DNA of 64,000 nucleotides from Macrocybe gigantea. Taxonomy: Eukaryota; Basidiomycota; Agaricomycetes; Agaricales; Callistosporiaceae. Shown here in pieces: positions 10,329 to 21,900 of this stretch. The number at the start of each line of letters is the position of its first letter. The first letter of the stretch is position 1. The notes below the pieces were generated by a model. The model did no database searches. It was not told the DNA's origin and was given only the letters and a program-made list of their open reading frames with translations. A program made the translations under genes and the position numbers. The stretch spans positions 124,001 through 188,000 of the forward strand of contig SJRY01000266.1 of assembly GCA_011319805.1 (NCBI GenBank), given 5' to 3'.

Positions 10329-10648
10329 TGTTACAGACGCCGCCCAAAGGACTATTCATTTTCTTATCTTATCTTTCCCACATCCCTTATCTCCCCCATC
10401 ATGCTGTGCAGCGCACAGCCATCGAGTCATCCCACTTCCCTAGTCATCCTGAGTCATCTCTTTCCAGTCTTACTCATCCGCAGTCCACAGCATTGCGCAG
10501 CCCATAGTCCGTGCTCGAGTACTGTAATGTATATAAGGACTCCCAGATGTACCAGTAGCGCTAGGCTTAATATTCCTTTTGCCATCATCTCAAGACCACT
10601 CTCGCACTTAGTCTGCCCGAGTCCTTCTGAGATTCGTCTAGCCTAACA
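10329..10648 (+). repeat. 3' LTR of chromovirus copy B
   Basis: 320 bp, identical to the 5' LTR except for two G-to-A differences. It is followed immediately by the CAAGA target duplication at 10649-10653. Confidence 0.96.
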
Positions 10649-10769
10649 CAAGAGGGCGTGGCATTTCGATGACCTGTTAACCTCTTCGGCGGCCTCCTGA
10701 GCACACTTGAGCTCGAAGGCACGGGCATCCGCTAACTTGTGGACCTCTTTGAGCCACACATGGAGACGT
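10649..10769 (-). pseudogene. Old gypsy element G1: middle fragment of gag
   Basis: On the minus strand this encodes a charged helical Gag stretch (LHVWLKEVHKLADARAFELK). It joins the 11897-12748 part upstream and the 3681-4139 part downstream once the solo LTR (10770-11896) and copy B are removed mentally. ACGT (10766-10769 / 11897-11900) and CAAGA mark the two insertion points. Confidence 0.65.
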
Positions 10770-11896
10770 TGATGAGCGCTCCACGCCGCTGACCGCCGAT
10801 AAGTCCTAATTTGGTAATCCCACCCCCGCATTCGAAATCATACCACTACTTGGCCCCCTCAGCATAATACCGCAGTCCAGCCGCTGACTTCTCGTTCGAG
10901 TACACGGGATGTTGACAACTCCGTGAGGCTTCCATTCCAGGTCCCGGACACTTCGCCAAACGCATCGCACCCATACATTCCAGACCTTCTGCACTTCCTA
11001 TACCGCCAAATCTGGTCAGGCAGTCTTATTCCTATATGCCTCCCCCGATTCCCAGATCCTGATATAGCAAGACTACTACCATTTTCAATATCGCACCACC
11101 TCACGCCTTCCCGTGTTCCTGACACTGCCTCACCGCAGTACATTTGAAACAAGGGATTTCGAGCATGCTACCGTTTCATCCACTCTCATTTCGAAATTCA
11201 TGACTCATATTTCACTGATACATTCTATGTTCCTTAGATTATTTTCACGTTCCATTCTACAATGCATGGCACTGGTTTCGGGATGTTCTTTTACCTACTG
11301 TTTCACCTTTTATGTTTAGACTTCGAATGGACTTACATCTCCCCGATGTTTCAGCCACTAAACGACCCTTTCAAAATCATACGATACGTTCTCTCATTCA
11401 GTTTTGACTTCGCCGGTTATTCCGATACTCGAAATCTTCTCATCTATAAAAACCCATGTACTTGGCATTTGTAAAGATATAGAAAAAGTTACCATCTCAG
11501 TCTTTCAGCAGTCTCGCAGTCTACGACTCGTGTGGAGTCCTTGTGTTATCCGATCTCAAAGTGTCACGCTCACGTGGAGCCACAGTACTCAGTCTCGAAA
11601 TCAGTGTCTCTGGCTTCGCGTGGAAGTCACTATAGTCAAAACCCTTCCGAAACCCTCACTGAAGCCCTCGATATCACGCGGGAATTCAGCTAAGTCTAAC
11701 TGCCTTGTTTCGAAAACCCTGAAATCTGCTCAAAACCATCCATAATCACTTCGTTCCATTCCCCCCTTCACTCTACAGTCCCTAGGGTTACTCTGTGACT
11801 TGAACAGCTCATAGTTTATACAGCCTCGGATAGGGATTGACGCTTCCTTCATTCCACCTTGTTGGTTTGTAGGTTAGTGCTTCCCGATAGTTATCA
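10770..11896 (-). mobile_element. Solo LTR of a second family (LTR2, 1,127 bp, minus orientation)
   Basis: On the minus strand it begins TGATAACTAT and ends GCGCTCATCA (TG...CA). It is flanked by the 4-bp duplication ACGT (10766-10769 and 11897-11900). A second copy in the other orientation is at 14366-15487. No coding capacity is apparent. A TATAAA-like box lies near its 5' end. It interrupts the old G1 gag. This copy keeps more CpG than its partner and so looks younger. Confidence 0.82.
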
Positions 11897-12748
11897 ACGT
11901 GCATCGGCAGTGCCTTGGTTGGAGATAGGGTCAATGGCGGCAGACACTTTAGTATTGACACCTGCAGCGAGGCATCATTGGCGTAATTCCATGTCCAACA
12001 GAGAGTTGAGGGTCGTGCGGAGAGAGTCAGCATCTTCGTGGGAGGGGGTACCTGATAGGATGATGTTCTTGTTGATTCTGTTATTGGCCCATGCCCAGAA
12101 GTTCATCTTTGGAGTTAACAGAGTGGTTCTCATAGAATGGCGGATTTCATTGTCCCAACCCGTTGGGAGATATAGAAGACGGAGTTCATGCATGAATTCG
12201 GTGAAGGATAGGCTGGTCAGACGGGTGTGGTAGGTGCTGATTCAAGAGTCAATGTGCATGTCCTCAAAGGAGCCGAGGATGGAGGCAACCTGGTCAGTGG
12301 AGATGGTCGCCTTTTGCATGAAGTAATTGGTGCAGGCAAGCTCGAACTTGCGCAAGACGTGCGGAGTCAGCTCCCCACTAGAGATGACCAGGGGCTTCTT
12401 GGAGTCAGAACGGGTGCATTCAGCAAGCGTTGAGGTAAAGGTCATGTTGGAATGGGGGGGATGTGGTTTGATGATACGGGTTGGTTCATAGTCAGAATCT
12501 GAGTTGGACGATGATGAGGAGTCAGGCAAGGTAACTATATGCAGTGTGTTTTGGGACATGGATGAATTCGTGACTATATGCACAGTGTTTGGGGGTACTT
12601 CACCCCACGAGGCATCAGGAGAGCTGGTAGAAGGCAATAGAGAAGGGGTGGTGTTTGTACTGTTCAGATCCTGTGGTAGAGCCAAGGGACCAGTGAGAGT
12701 CTCAACAAGCTCATCGAGATCCAGATCGTGGAAGGGAAACTCGGCCAC
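11897..12748 (-). pseudogene. Old gypsy element G1: gag N-terminal half
   Basis: Minus-strand frame from ATG 12748. After an acidic N-terminus it has the segment GELTPHVLRKFELACTNYF, common in Gag of Agaricomycete gypsy elements, then FTEFMHELRLLYLPTGWDNE and a WAWANNRIN...LSGTPSH region of the Retrotrans_gag domain. In-frame stops and shifts near 12235 and 11970 show decay. It continues at 10769 after the LTR2 insertion. Confidence 0.72.
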
Positions 12749-13050
12749 TAAGGCTTCCTATTCATGGCGACACCAAGCGCAAGTGCTCAGCGTCTTGGTA
12801 TGAATCGTGTAGTATGTGTCAGCGGACGTTCAAGAAAAAGTGTGAGAGGTACACCTAAATGGGGTACCAACACTTAGGGTCGGACAAAGCAGAACATAGC
12901 AAATGCATGGTTGATTGAGAAAGGGAGACTGATACAAGAGCATGCATACAAGAGATGAGAAGGATATAAAAGAGGAAAGAGGAGAGAGAAACTGTCGAAG
13001 ACCTCAAGGCTCCCTGTCTGTATCTGTCCATCAAGCTCAATCTTGCCTGT
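12749..13050. other. Non-coding spacer between two old gypsy relics, possible LTR remnant
   Basis: Lies just upstream of G1 gag and downstream of the G2 protease relic. It contains TATAAAAG near 12965 on the plus strand and a TGTGAGAGGTACACC start near 12840 that resembles gypsy LTR ends. No partner copy is in the window, so LTR status is unproven. Confidence 0.3.
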
Positions 13051-14365
13051 CTATGTAGCCTCCACATGCACTCTTGCACCATTGGCCATCTGAAGGACTC
13101 TAGTGGATGGCCTCCAGCTAGTTAGGCAGTTCTGCAGTTTTTGGAAGACTGATGAACACATGGCACCTATCATAGTGCCACCATCAAATAAGGTATGAAC
13201 CTTGATGGCCTTGTCATCATCATCATAGATTGTTACTGAATGGGTGAAAGAGATTTCCTGATAGGGAATTGGAATGCTGCTATTGGTGGTCTCATGTTGT
13301 AGGAAACAGATCAAGCCATGCTGTGAATTGGGATCTAAATCTGATCCAGTACTCATAACATATGATTTTCCAATAGAAGGGGTCATCAGCAGCATTCCTA
13401 TGCTGATGCCCCTTGGCTATTTCCCTGAAAACATCCTCCTTCATTCATCCAGGCAAACTCATCCTGCTTATCTGCATCCATAACAGCATTGATACTGGCT
13501 GTTTGCTATCTCAGTCCATGATAACTAAAAATTCAGCCACATGTTCACTGCCAATGGTACTTTTTGACAGTTACTTGGTGCTCCCATGGTTCAGGGCATG
13601 CTTGGCTGATGTGGCCAACCTGTGCATACTTGTAGCATTCTCCCAAACCTGGCAGCAGGATTCTCAGATGGATTGGAAAGCCCATGTTCTGAGTGATGGG
13701 CACTTGACCATTTGCCTGCAACTAGGTGTGGCACTGGCCTCAGTATGCCTCTTAACCCTTTGGAGTATCTGATTGCTGCAATTAGCACTGAAGGATGGCT
13801 TGGACCACCACCACATCTGCTGCAGTTAGAGGGGGAAGGGGTGGCCAGGGCGTGTTGGTGCATAGTTGCTGTTGTACCAGTCTTAGTCCCTGAGCCTACA
13901 CTGGTGCAGGTTGAGCCAGAGCTGTGTTCAACATGGCTATGGGAGCTGCTGCTGGATTCATGGTATGGGCTGTGGTTGGGCACGTGATTTCTACCCATGC
14001 AAAATATTGGTTGATTCGCTCCAACTCCTCCTGCTCCCTGTTCTCCTTTATGATGCTGTCATAGATGTAGGTGATATCAATATCCTTGATCACCTTGCAA
14101 AAGGCTGTCCATGACATCTGCTCACCCACTATTTTCATCTTCAAGATGGTCAGTAGATTGTCTCTGACCCTCCAAATGACAGTTGATTCATCTGCTATTG
14201 CAGCAGTACAGACAAGATGAAGGATGCCCTCTATGAAGATGATGTGCATGTACATCGGGACTCACAATAGTTCTTCTTCTTTCTGAGTGCCGAAGCTGTG
14301 AGTTGGAGCCTGTCGATCTCATGGTAATACTTCTTCACTGTCTTCTTCACCTCTTCATAGACTGG
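13051..14365 (-). pseudogene. Old gypsy element G2: gag C-terminus and protease relic
   Basis: Minus strand from 14365 down: a Gag helical segment (ILKMKIVGEQMSWTAFCKVI), a Ser/Pro/His-rich linker with decayed knuckle-like Cys residues, and then near 13200 a protease-like region (HTLFDGGTMIGAM, then a MANGARV stretch) of the kind seen in basidiomycete gypsy Pol. Stops and frameshifts are frequent. Its N-terminal part lies at 15488-16025 across a solo LTR. The RT and integrase parts are absent; G1 sequence begins next. Confidence 0.62.
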
Positions 14366-15487
14366 TGATAACTATCAGGTAGTACTAACCTACAAACCAA
14401 CAAGGTGGAATGAAGGAAGTGTCAGTTCCTATCCGAGGCTATATAAACTACAAGCTGTCCAAGTCACAGAGTAACCCAAGGGACTGTAGAGTAAAGAGGG
14501 GAATGGAATGAAGTGATTATGGATGGTTTTGAGTAGATTTTGGGGGTTTTGAGACAAAGTGGTGGGACTTAGCAGAGTTCCTGAGTGATATTGGGAGCTA
14601 TGGTGACAGTTTTGAAAGGGTTTCAATGATGGTGACTTCCATGTGAAGTCAGGGACATGGATTTCGAGCCTATCTTATTGTGGCTCCACATGAGTGTGAC
14701 ACTTTGGGATCAGATAACACAAGGACTCCACGCAAGCTGTAGACTGTGAGACTGCTGAAGGACTGAGATGGTAACTTTTTCTATAGTTTTACAAACACCA
14801 AGTACATGGGTTTTTATAAGTAAGAAGATTTTGAGTATCGGAATAACCAGCAAAGTTGAAACCAAATGAGAGAAAGTATCGTATAATTTTGAAAGGGTCA
14901 TTTCATGGTTGAAGTGTCAGGAAGATGTAAGTCCATTTGAAATCTGAATATAAAAGGTGAAACAGTAGGTAAAAGAACATTCTGAAGCCAGTGCCATGCA
15001 TCATAGAATGGAACGTGAAAATAATCTAAGGAACATAGAATGTATCAGTGAAATATGAGTCATGAATTTCAAAATGAGAGTAGATGAAATAGTAACGCAC
15101 TTGAAATTCCTTGTTTCAAATGTGCTGTGGTAGGGCAGTGTCAGGAACATGAGAAGGCATGACAGTGTGATACCAAAAATAGTAGTAGTCTTGCTATATC
15201 GGGATCTGGAAATCGAGAGAGGCATATAGGAATAGGACTGCCAGATTGGGCAGTATAGGAAGCACAGAATGTCTGGAATGTATGGGTGCAATGTGTTTGG
15301 CAAAGTGTCTAGAACCTGGAATGGAAGCCTCATAGAATTGTCGACATTCTGAGCACTTGAATGAGAAGTCAGCAGCTGGACTGCGGTATCATGCTGAGTG
15401 GGCCGAGTAGTGATAGTGATTTCAAATGTAGGAGCAGGATTACCAGATTAGGACTTATCAGTGGTCAGTGGCGTGGAGCACTCATCA
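14366..15487 (+). mobile_element. Solo LTR of family LTR2 (1,122 bp, plus orientation)
   Basis: TGATAACTAT...ACTCATCA, flanked by CTGG at 14362-14365 and 15488-15491. It aligns along its full length with the inverted copy at 10770-11896. It is poorer in CpG than that copy, so it is older. It splits the G2 gag. Two independent insertions with 4-bp duplications support LTR2 as a family making 4-bp target sites. Confidence 0.82.
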
Positions 15488-16025
15488 CTGGAAAGCATGT
15501 AAAGAATGCAGACTGGAATGATACCCACTTGTCCTTGGGCATCATAGCCTCTTTGAACTACTTGTCTGCTAGGGATCTGGAAATCAAGCAGTCCCTAAAG
15601 GTGGCAATCTTTTCCTCATCAGTCATGGTCTTGGTTATTGTAAATAGGTGAAATTTCTTCATAAAGTCGTCCAGCAATACAGCATCCTTGAACTCACTAC
15701 TCCATGGCTCTATTATAGGTGGCATATTATCATTGCTATGGAAATAGGGTGTGGGTTGCTCAGGTTGCTTGCTTGCAGCAGTAGAGGATGGAGATGTTGT
15801 TTGGGATGGGAACTGGAAGATGGATTCTCCTAGATCACCCATACTCAGCAATGTGTTATTATTACTGAATAAGGAGTCTACAATCATTATAGAGGTAGAG
15901 GCTATCAGTTTTGTGACTTTGATGAAGTGTCTGTCTAGCCCTCTGGGTGGTTTTCGGATGACTGGGATGTTCCCTAGGAAGAACATACTATTAATTAGTG
16001 TCTCTAGCTCTGTATTTGATGACAT
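15488..16025 (-). pseudogene. Old gypsy element G2: gag N-terminus
   Basis: Minus-strand open frame from ATG 16025 to about 15558, continuing to the solo LTR. A Ser/Thr/Pro-rich N-terminus is followed by a Gag-like helical block (LLDDFMKKFHLFTITKTMTD...IATFRDCL). It joins 14365 downstream once LTR2 is removed. No internal stop over 156 codons, but the element as a whole is dead. Confidence 0.55.
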
Positions 16026-16366
16026 ATGAGCACAGCAAGGCTGCCCACTGTTTTTAATATTTGGCTAGGCATGGGTGTTTCTGGTAGATGACAAGGGAAA
16101 CTTAGCAGTGGTCATGCTCATAATATCAGTAGTTGATGGTGTGGTTCAGCAGGCAGTGCATTTGGCAATTCAGTGCAGTTCTGCAGGGACAGCAGGGATT
16201 CAAGAAAGTTCAGCAATGAGGAGTTCAGCAAGAGAAAGTTCAGTGTGTATGAGTTATAGGATTCAGGCAGTGAGTTTGAAGCATGCTCTCATTACCATGA
16301 TGGAGGGGCTCTGGCTGAATCTCAGTGAGGGATCGTCTCTTGTTCTCATATCTACTCCTTCCACTG
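16026..16366. other. Degenerate retrotransposon flank, no gene
   Basis: CpG-poor sequence upstream of G2 gag. It contains short repeats of TTCAG(C/A) in 16170-16250 and no convincing coding frame. The last eight bases, TTCCACTG (16359-16366), are the left target duplication of the hAT element. Confidence 0.4.
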
Positions 16367-19300
16367 CAGTGTTGTTCAGTCAATGACTTTGCTTGATGCT
16401 ATTGACTGTTGACTGTCGTCAACGTGTCAAGTCAACTTGACTGTCAAATTGACAGTCATGACTGCACCCCATATTAGGAAAGTACAGGTCACGTGTATTC
16501 TGTTCCAGCTCAGTTGCGTCATTGACACTCAGCAGCATGGTACACCTACTGATAAGAATAATACATGTGTCGGGGAGGAAAGTAATGATACAGAATGCCA
16601 TTGATAAGAGAAAAGTGCACATGGATGTATAGCAGGTGATGAAGATTTGCATGTGCAACTGACCAGTGCACGGCAGCATGGAGTCTTATGCAAACAGTAT
16701 ATAAGATCTGAAGAGAAAATGATACTAATCGAATCATGGTTACACGCAGTTCACATGGCTGGTGGCGTGCCCATTTCAAGGACCATCCTGTTGTTGAAAA
16801 CTCTAATGCTCACATCTATGGTGCTACATCCACTGGCTGAACCAAAGTGATATGCAACTATTGCTTCGAGATCAAGATTGCTGTGCTGAAGGCAGAAGAT
16901 ATCTGCCATGGACGAGACATTCATCCTGATTCAGTCCTAGAATCATTTTGTAGGTCATAATCATGATGTTAAATTCGGAACCAATGCATTTTTACATTGA
17001 ATTATCAGTATGGTCGACAGATACGGACAAGCTAGTTCATAGTTCTGCCCCCACTGGTCTATTGAAACACTTGCAGGACTGCAGACACGTACCAGATGCA
17101 GTTCGTCATCAGGCAGAAGATCATCATGAGGTGTGGCATTCACCAACCAAGACTTCATGCTCGCGGCCAGTTCATCCCACAGTCGTGAGTCACCAATACC
17201 GAATTACTCATCCTATGCATCAAGTTCACATTACACACTGAATTCTGGCACCTCTACAGATGATTCTGTATCATGGCACACCCCATAATAGTAATGTAAT
17301 ATCATTGAATTCGCCTACTACTGCATCCCCTTCACTGTTATCATATTCACCCTCCTCTTCATTTGAAACCATTCATCCATCTGATTCATTTTCAATGGCC
17401 GGCTCATCTGGTTCATCATCTACTATCCGTCGAACAGCTTCTAGAACTTATCTATCATGATCAAGTCGGCGGCATTTGAGCTGTTCCTCTAGTTCCTCTC
17501 ATGGCAACTTGCTCGCATTGCCACCCTGGACACCAGAATGAAAGAAGTGATACGAGCAGCTCATCATCCATCTCACGGCTTCAGCAGGCTGGTCATTGGA
17601 TTGGATTACAAATCCAGAATGGGTGATATTTCATGAAGAATTTATCCCTGGCTCTCCTTCGATATCACGTAGCACTCTCACGCATCGTATACTCAAGGAG
17701 ACAATCTCTGACTTGCACGAGAAGGTCAAGCAGGACGCGAAGGGAAAAATTGCGACACTGCAGTCTGATGGATAGACAGGATTGAACAATCATCATTTGA
17801 TTGCATTTATGATAACAATTGACTGCAAGGTTTGTTTAGAATTGCTTTTGATATGCAAACTAATTCACAATTATTGTAGGTACATACTGTTCGTGTCCAT
17901 GATGCATCAAAAGAAAGAAAGACAGCCAAAAACCTTCTGTGTCGACTCGAAGAAGTTTATTCGATGTTGTTGACTAGCTGGAAGATTATACCCCTCGCCC
18001 TTGTCACTGATGCATCTGGTGAATGTCACAGAGCACACAAACTCTTTTCCCAAAAATATCCTTCTGTTATCATATTAGATTGCTTTTCTCACCAGGTAGG
18101 GATTGAATTTTCATCATACAATAGAAAGAATTAACAAGGCAATAGGTGAATCTCATTGTAGGTGATTTCTTCAAGTCAAAATCAAGTCTATTGGACTTCA
18201 TCGAGGATGCTGCGAGTCTTATCACTTGGCTTCGAAGCAAACCCGGGATCCTGGCATATCTTTCACTTGCAATCATTTGGGCAGTGTTAATGCGCTGGAC
18301 TGCTCATTATCTCGCTTTCTGGCGCTTACTTGATATACACAACTCTCTCCTCGCTCTAGTCTATAGCGATCACGCAAAACCAGAAAAGGATCAAGTTATC
18401 ATGACGGGTAATGCTAAGGCCAAAGCCAAGGCCAGACAGATGATCTAGATCATCGAAAGTGCAGTTTTCTGGCAAAGACTTGTGTTGTAAGTCTGCGATA
18501 TAATTTTATGTGGCTCTTTTGTGATGTTATCCTTCGCTAGGATCTCCCGCTACCTCGAACCCCTTGCGATCACTGCAAATATTATCCAGGCATCCCACTG
18601 CCGCCTGGATGAAGTCTTGCTTACATTTGGTTGGTTGTCAATAGTGTATCACAAACCTGAGATGGAGGACGATGTTGTGGCACAACAGGCTATATTGCAA
18701 AGCCTCGAAACTCACTGGTCAAAGGTCTCACAGGACATATTTATTGCCACCGTAATCACCAATCCATTTATCCGCACTTCGCCATTTGCCAAAACACATC
18801 TTTTCACATATGCAAACATCACTGATCTATTCATGGACCTTTACAAGAGGTTACTCCCTGATTCTGACATGCCATTTTCATTCATCGTGGAAATCGAGGA
18901 GTATCTAGATAAGAAAGGCACTTTTGCCCATCTGGATGCACAGGTTGCATACAAATGGCAACACGCACATGAGGAAAACCGAGCACTGGATCCCCTTCGC
19001 ATGTATAAATCACTTTGTATTCTGGATCACCTGCTACCTCCTTTCATATCCCTCACGGAACGACTTTTATCGGTATCGGCCAACTCTGCCTCATGCAAAC
19101 GACTATTTAGTGTGTTCGGGAACACATTAACGAGGCTTCGGATGTGCCTATCTATACAGAATCTAGTTGATTTGAGTGAGCTGAAGATGCATGTTCAGCA
19201 GGAGCACATTTACAATGCACAAACAAAGGATCACCTCAAACGACATTTCGCTCCTCCTGGACGAGAAAGACCCCAAGACCAGCATCCTATCTCCGATCCA

Positions 19301-19789
19301 AGCAATGCCGCTCCTCCAGCAGAGGCAGATTATCAGAATACCACAACATCTAGCGGAACAATGGCCAACGAGTTTCGAACAATGATGGAATGCAACATCA
19401 TGCTCGTTGCAGAAGATGATGCATTCAACGATCCCGTTATTAGACCCGGAACCAATCAGATCCCACTCACTGATCTCTTTGACTTCGAGTCATCGCATTG
19501 GGTTTCACAATATGAGAAAGGAGCATGGCTGAATTATGATAGTGAGCTGGCTTTGTACGAGCTTCTCGAGCTTGATGCAGATGGCGAGGAGATGTCTGAC
19601 ATTGATGTAAGTACTCAGGATATTCTGTATGACCAAATGCCTGTATCTACATAGCTACCAATTGACCTGTGATGCTCTGACTTCCAAATATGGTGTGACA
19701 GTCAAGCTAATGTCAAACTTATCATCAAATTGATGCTAACATGATAGTCTTGACTGTCACTTGACTGTCACTTGACTTGCCCAACACTG
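16367..19789 (+). mobile_element. hAT DNA transposon with 8-bp target duplication
   Basis: 3,423 bp. The left end is CAGTGTTG and the right end is its complement CAACACTG. Both flanks carry TTCCACTG (16359-16366 and 19790-19797), the 8-bp duplication expected of hAT. Subterminal regions are rich in TTGACTGTC/GACAGTCAA motifs on both sides, likely transposase-binding repeats. The internal gene is a decayed hAT transposase in the plus orientation. Confidence 0.94.
16736..19654 (+). pseudogene. hAT transposase with BED finger and C-terminal dimerisation domain
   Basis: N-terminal BED-type finger: W near the ATG (16736), CNYC near 16860 and HLQDC near 17065. A linker is followed by the DNA-binding/RNase H-like core from about 17560. 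The C-terminal hAT dimerisation signature (SVSANSASCKRLFS...LRMCLS) is near 19074-19155. Three introns fit: 17830-17879, 18096-18161 and 18487-18540. In-frame stops break it: TGA near 16841, TAG 17773-17775 where the family has Trp in DGWTG, and TAG 18446-18448. The last exon (18541-19654) is intact. Non-autonomous in its present form. Confidence 0.85.
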
Positions 19790-19875
19790 TTCCACTGGCC
19801 ATCCTCTGTACCTATATTATGACTAATCTACTGTATTATATAATATCTAGAAGGGTGTCCTCTGAAGCCACTCCA

Positions 19876-20091
19876 CTGGGAGTCCTTATATATATTACAG
19901 TACTTGAGCATGGACTATGGACTGTGCAATGCTGTGGACTGCAGATAAGTAAGACTGGAAGGAGATGACTCAGAATGACTAGAAAAGTGAAATGACTCGA
20001 TGGCTGTGCACTGTGCAGCATAATAGGAGAGATAAGGAATATGGGAAAGATAAGATAAGAATTTGAATGGTCCTTTGGATAACATCTGTAA
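19876..20091 (-). repeat. Truncated chromovirus LTR, minus orientation
   Basis: Matches the reverse complement of the 320-bp LTR from just after the TATA region to the TGTTACAG end. It lacks the other third and the last bases of the TG terminus. It abuts copy C gag in the opposite orientation, so a rearrangement joined them. Confidence 0.8.
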
Positions 20092-21900
20092 TAAGCAGTA
20101 CAACTCATTGCAGAACTTTTTCTAGAAGGAGAATATGGGATAAGCTGAGAAGAGCTGTGGTCAGACCAGAATCTTTTTGCTGAAGAAGAGGACAAATCTA
20201 TCCGCAAGAAAACAAGGAAAGAATGAATGCAAGCCTGGGACTTCAGGTGACAACAGATCAAAAACTATAATCACTGAATGCAGAAAGAAGATGTATTGAT
20301 ACAGAGAGGACATGATGCACAGAGCATATGACAGAACCAATAAGAACAATATCAAAGTCAGGGACATATAGAAATAAAACCACTGAACCCCTTCAGAAGA
20401 TCAATCTGCCAAAGCACAGTATAAGGAGAGAATTGCACCTTCATGGCAAAAGTAAGCAATAGTGACTGGGATGAATACTATCAGTAGAAGGAGTAAAAGG
20501 GATTATCAAAGACAAATGGACCAACCACCACAGAGTGGGCCAATTTTGAACAAGCCTATAGAATTACAAGAGTTGACTTAGACTACTAGAAGAACAAAGA
20601 GAGGAATAAAGACAGAAGCAGATTCAAGAACAGTAAGCCTAAGTGCAAGTGCAACAAATCCAAGGGCAACAAACCTAGGAACAAGAGAACCAAGACCAAG
20701 ATAATGATAAAGAAAACTCCCTAAAGAATGACAACAGAATATAAGGGAATTATTGCTGACCCAAAATCCTTCACAGGAGATTGAATAGCCTTTGACATTT
20801 GGTGGAGAAAGATGAAACTCTATATAACTGCACACAGAAACCTCAGATACAAGAAGATTGGAGCAGTCTTGTCCAGAATAACTAATGGACCAGGAGCCTA
20901 CTGGGTATCAAAGAAGATTGACACTACCACCAACTAAAGTATATGGGCTGATTTCATAACTGAGATAGAAATATGATTTAGCAACATCATGTCATTGTTA
21001 CAAGTAGGAAGCAAGCTATTCAATATTGTTACGGACAGCACATTTTCTTATCTCTTATCTTTCTCATATCCCTTATCTTTCTTATCATGCAGTACTGCGC
21101 AGTGTGCATTTCATTCCTCTAGTCATTCTAAGTCACTTCCTGCTAGTCTTACTCATCTGCAGTCTACAGCATTGCACAGCCCATAGTCCATGCTCATGTA
21201 CTATAATGTATATAAGGACTTTCAGATGTACCAGTAGTGCTAGGTTTAATATTTCTTTTGCCATCATCTTAAGACTACTCTTGCACTTAGTTGCCTGAGT
21301 TCTTTTGAAATTCATCTAGCCTAATAAATATCAGACAAGGAAACTGATCCATCGACAAATTCCTAGATGAATTTGTAGATCTTGCAGGGAAAGCAGAAAT
21401 GATAGGAACAGCCTCTAGTTTCTTACTCAAGAAGAGCTTAAACTGGAGGATAGCAAAAGCAGTACACTTGATCTCTGCACTCCCAACAGATAGAGATGAA
21501 TATATCAAGACAGTTTGAGCAATTGGATGGAATATCAATGAACACAGAAATATAATGAGAGAAGAATTCATAAGCAATCAGTGCAAGCCTGGAAATCTAA
21601 GCTGAGGAGCAGGACAGGCAATGGAAGTCATCAAAGTATGAAGCAACAATTGCTTCAATTGCAATAAGCCAGGACACCTTTTACAAAATTGCCTGGAACT
21701 GTGAAAAGGAGTAGCAAATATCATATGTTTCAACTGTAGCTTGAAGGGACATTATGCATGGAACTGCAAGAAGAAGAAGAAAGAAAATCCCTAAGTCAGA
21801 GAAGTAAAAGAAGAAGAAGGAGAGGACAAAGAAGACAAGAATAAAGAAAGCTCTGACAAAGAGGGTTTTATGAAGGGTCTGACTAGAAGGTGCTAAATCA
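20092..21900 (+). pseudogene. Decayed gag of copy C, split by a solo LTR
   Basis: Homologous to 4794-6285 of copy B. It keeps the TAA (20422-20424) between leader frame and gag, an ATG at 20443 in place of GTG 5141, degenerate CCHC knuckles near 21655-21775, and the GGGTTTT heptamer at 21863-21869. Many TGA/TAG/TAA stops. Interrupted at 21026/21327. Confidence 0.8.
21027..21326 (+). repeat. Solo LTR nested in copy C gag, 5-bp duplication AATAT
   Basis: 300-bp chromovirus LTR (TGTTACGGAC...TAGCCTAATA) with a small deletion near its 5' end. It is flanked by AATAT at 21022-21026 and 21327-21331. Removing it restores the gag alignment to copy B. It is itself CpG-poor. Confidence 0.9.

Larger units (their letters stand above)
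4140..10648 (+). mobile_element. Complete chromovirus (Ty3/gypsy) copy B with 5-bp target duplication
   Basis: 6,509 bp with 320-bp LTRs at both ends, flanked by CAAGA at 4135-4139 and 10649-10653. The two LTRs differ at only two positions, both G/A, so the insertion is young. Order: LTR, self-complementary PBS (4462-4472), leader ORF, gag with two CCHC knuckles, -1 frameshift site, pol (protease, RT, RNase H, integrase, chromodomain), ORF3, polypurine tract, LTR. The chromodomain and the self-priming signature place it with the Tf1/sushi group of chromoviruses. Single-base deletions in pol make the assembled sequence non-autonomous. Confidence 0.96.

Noticed and set aside
12840..13058. LTR-like segment starting TGTGAGAGGTACACC
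   Set aside because: No second copy or target duplication, and the orientation of TATA and gag conflict, so it is not called an LTR.
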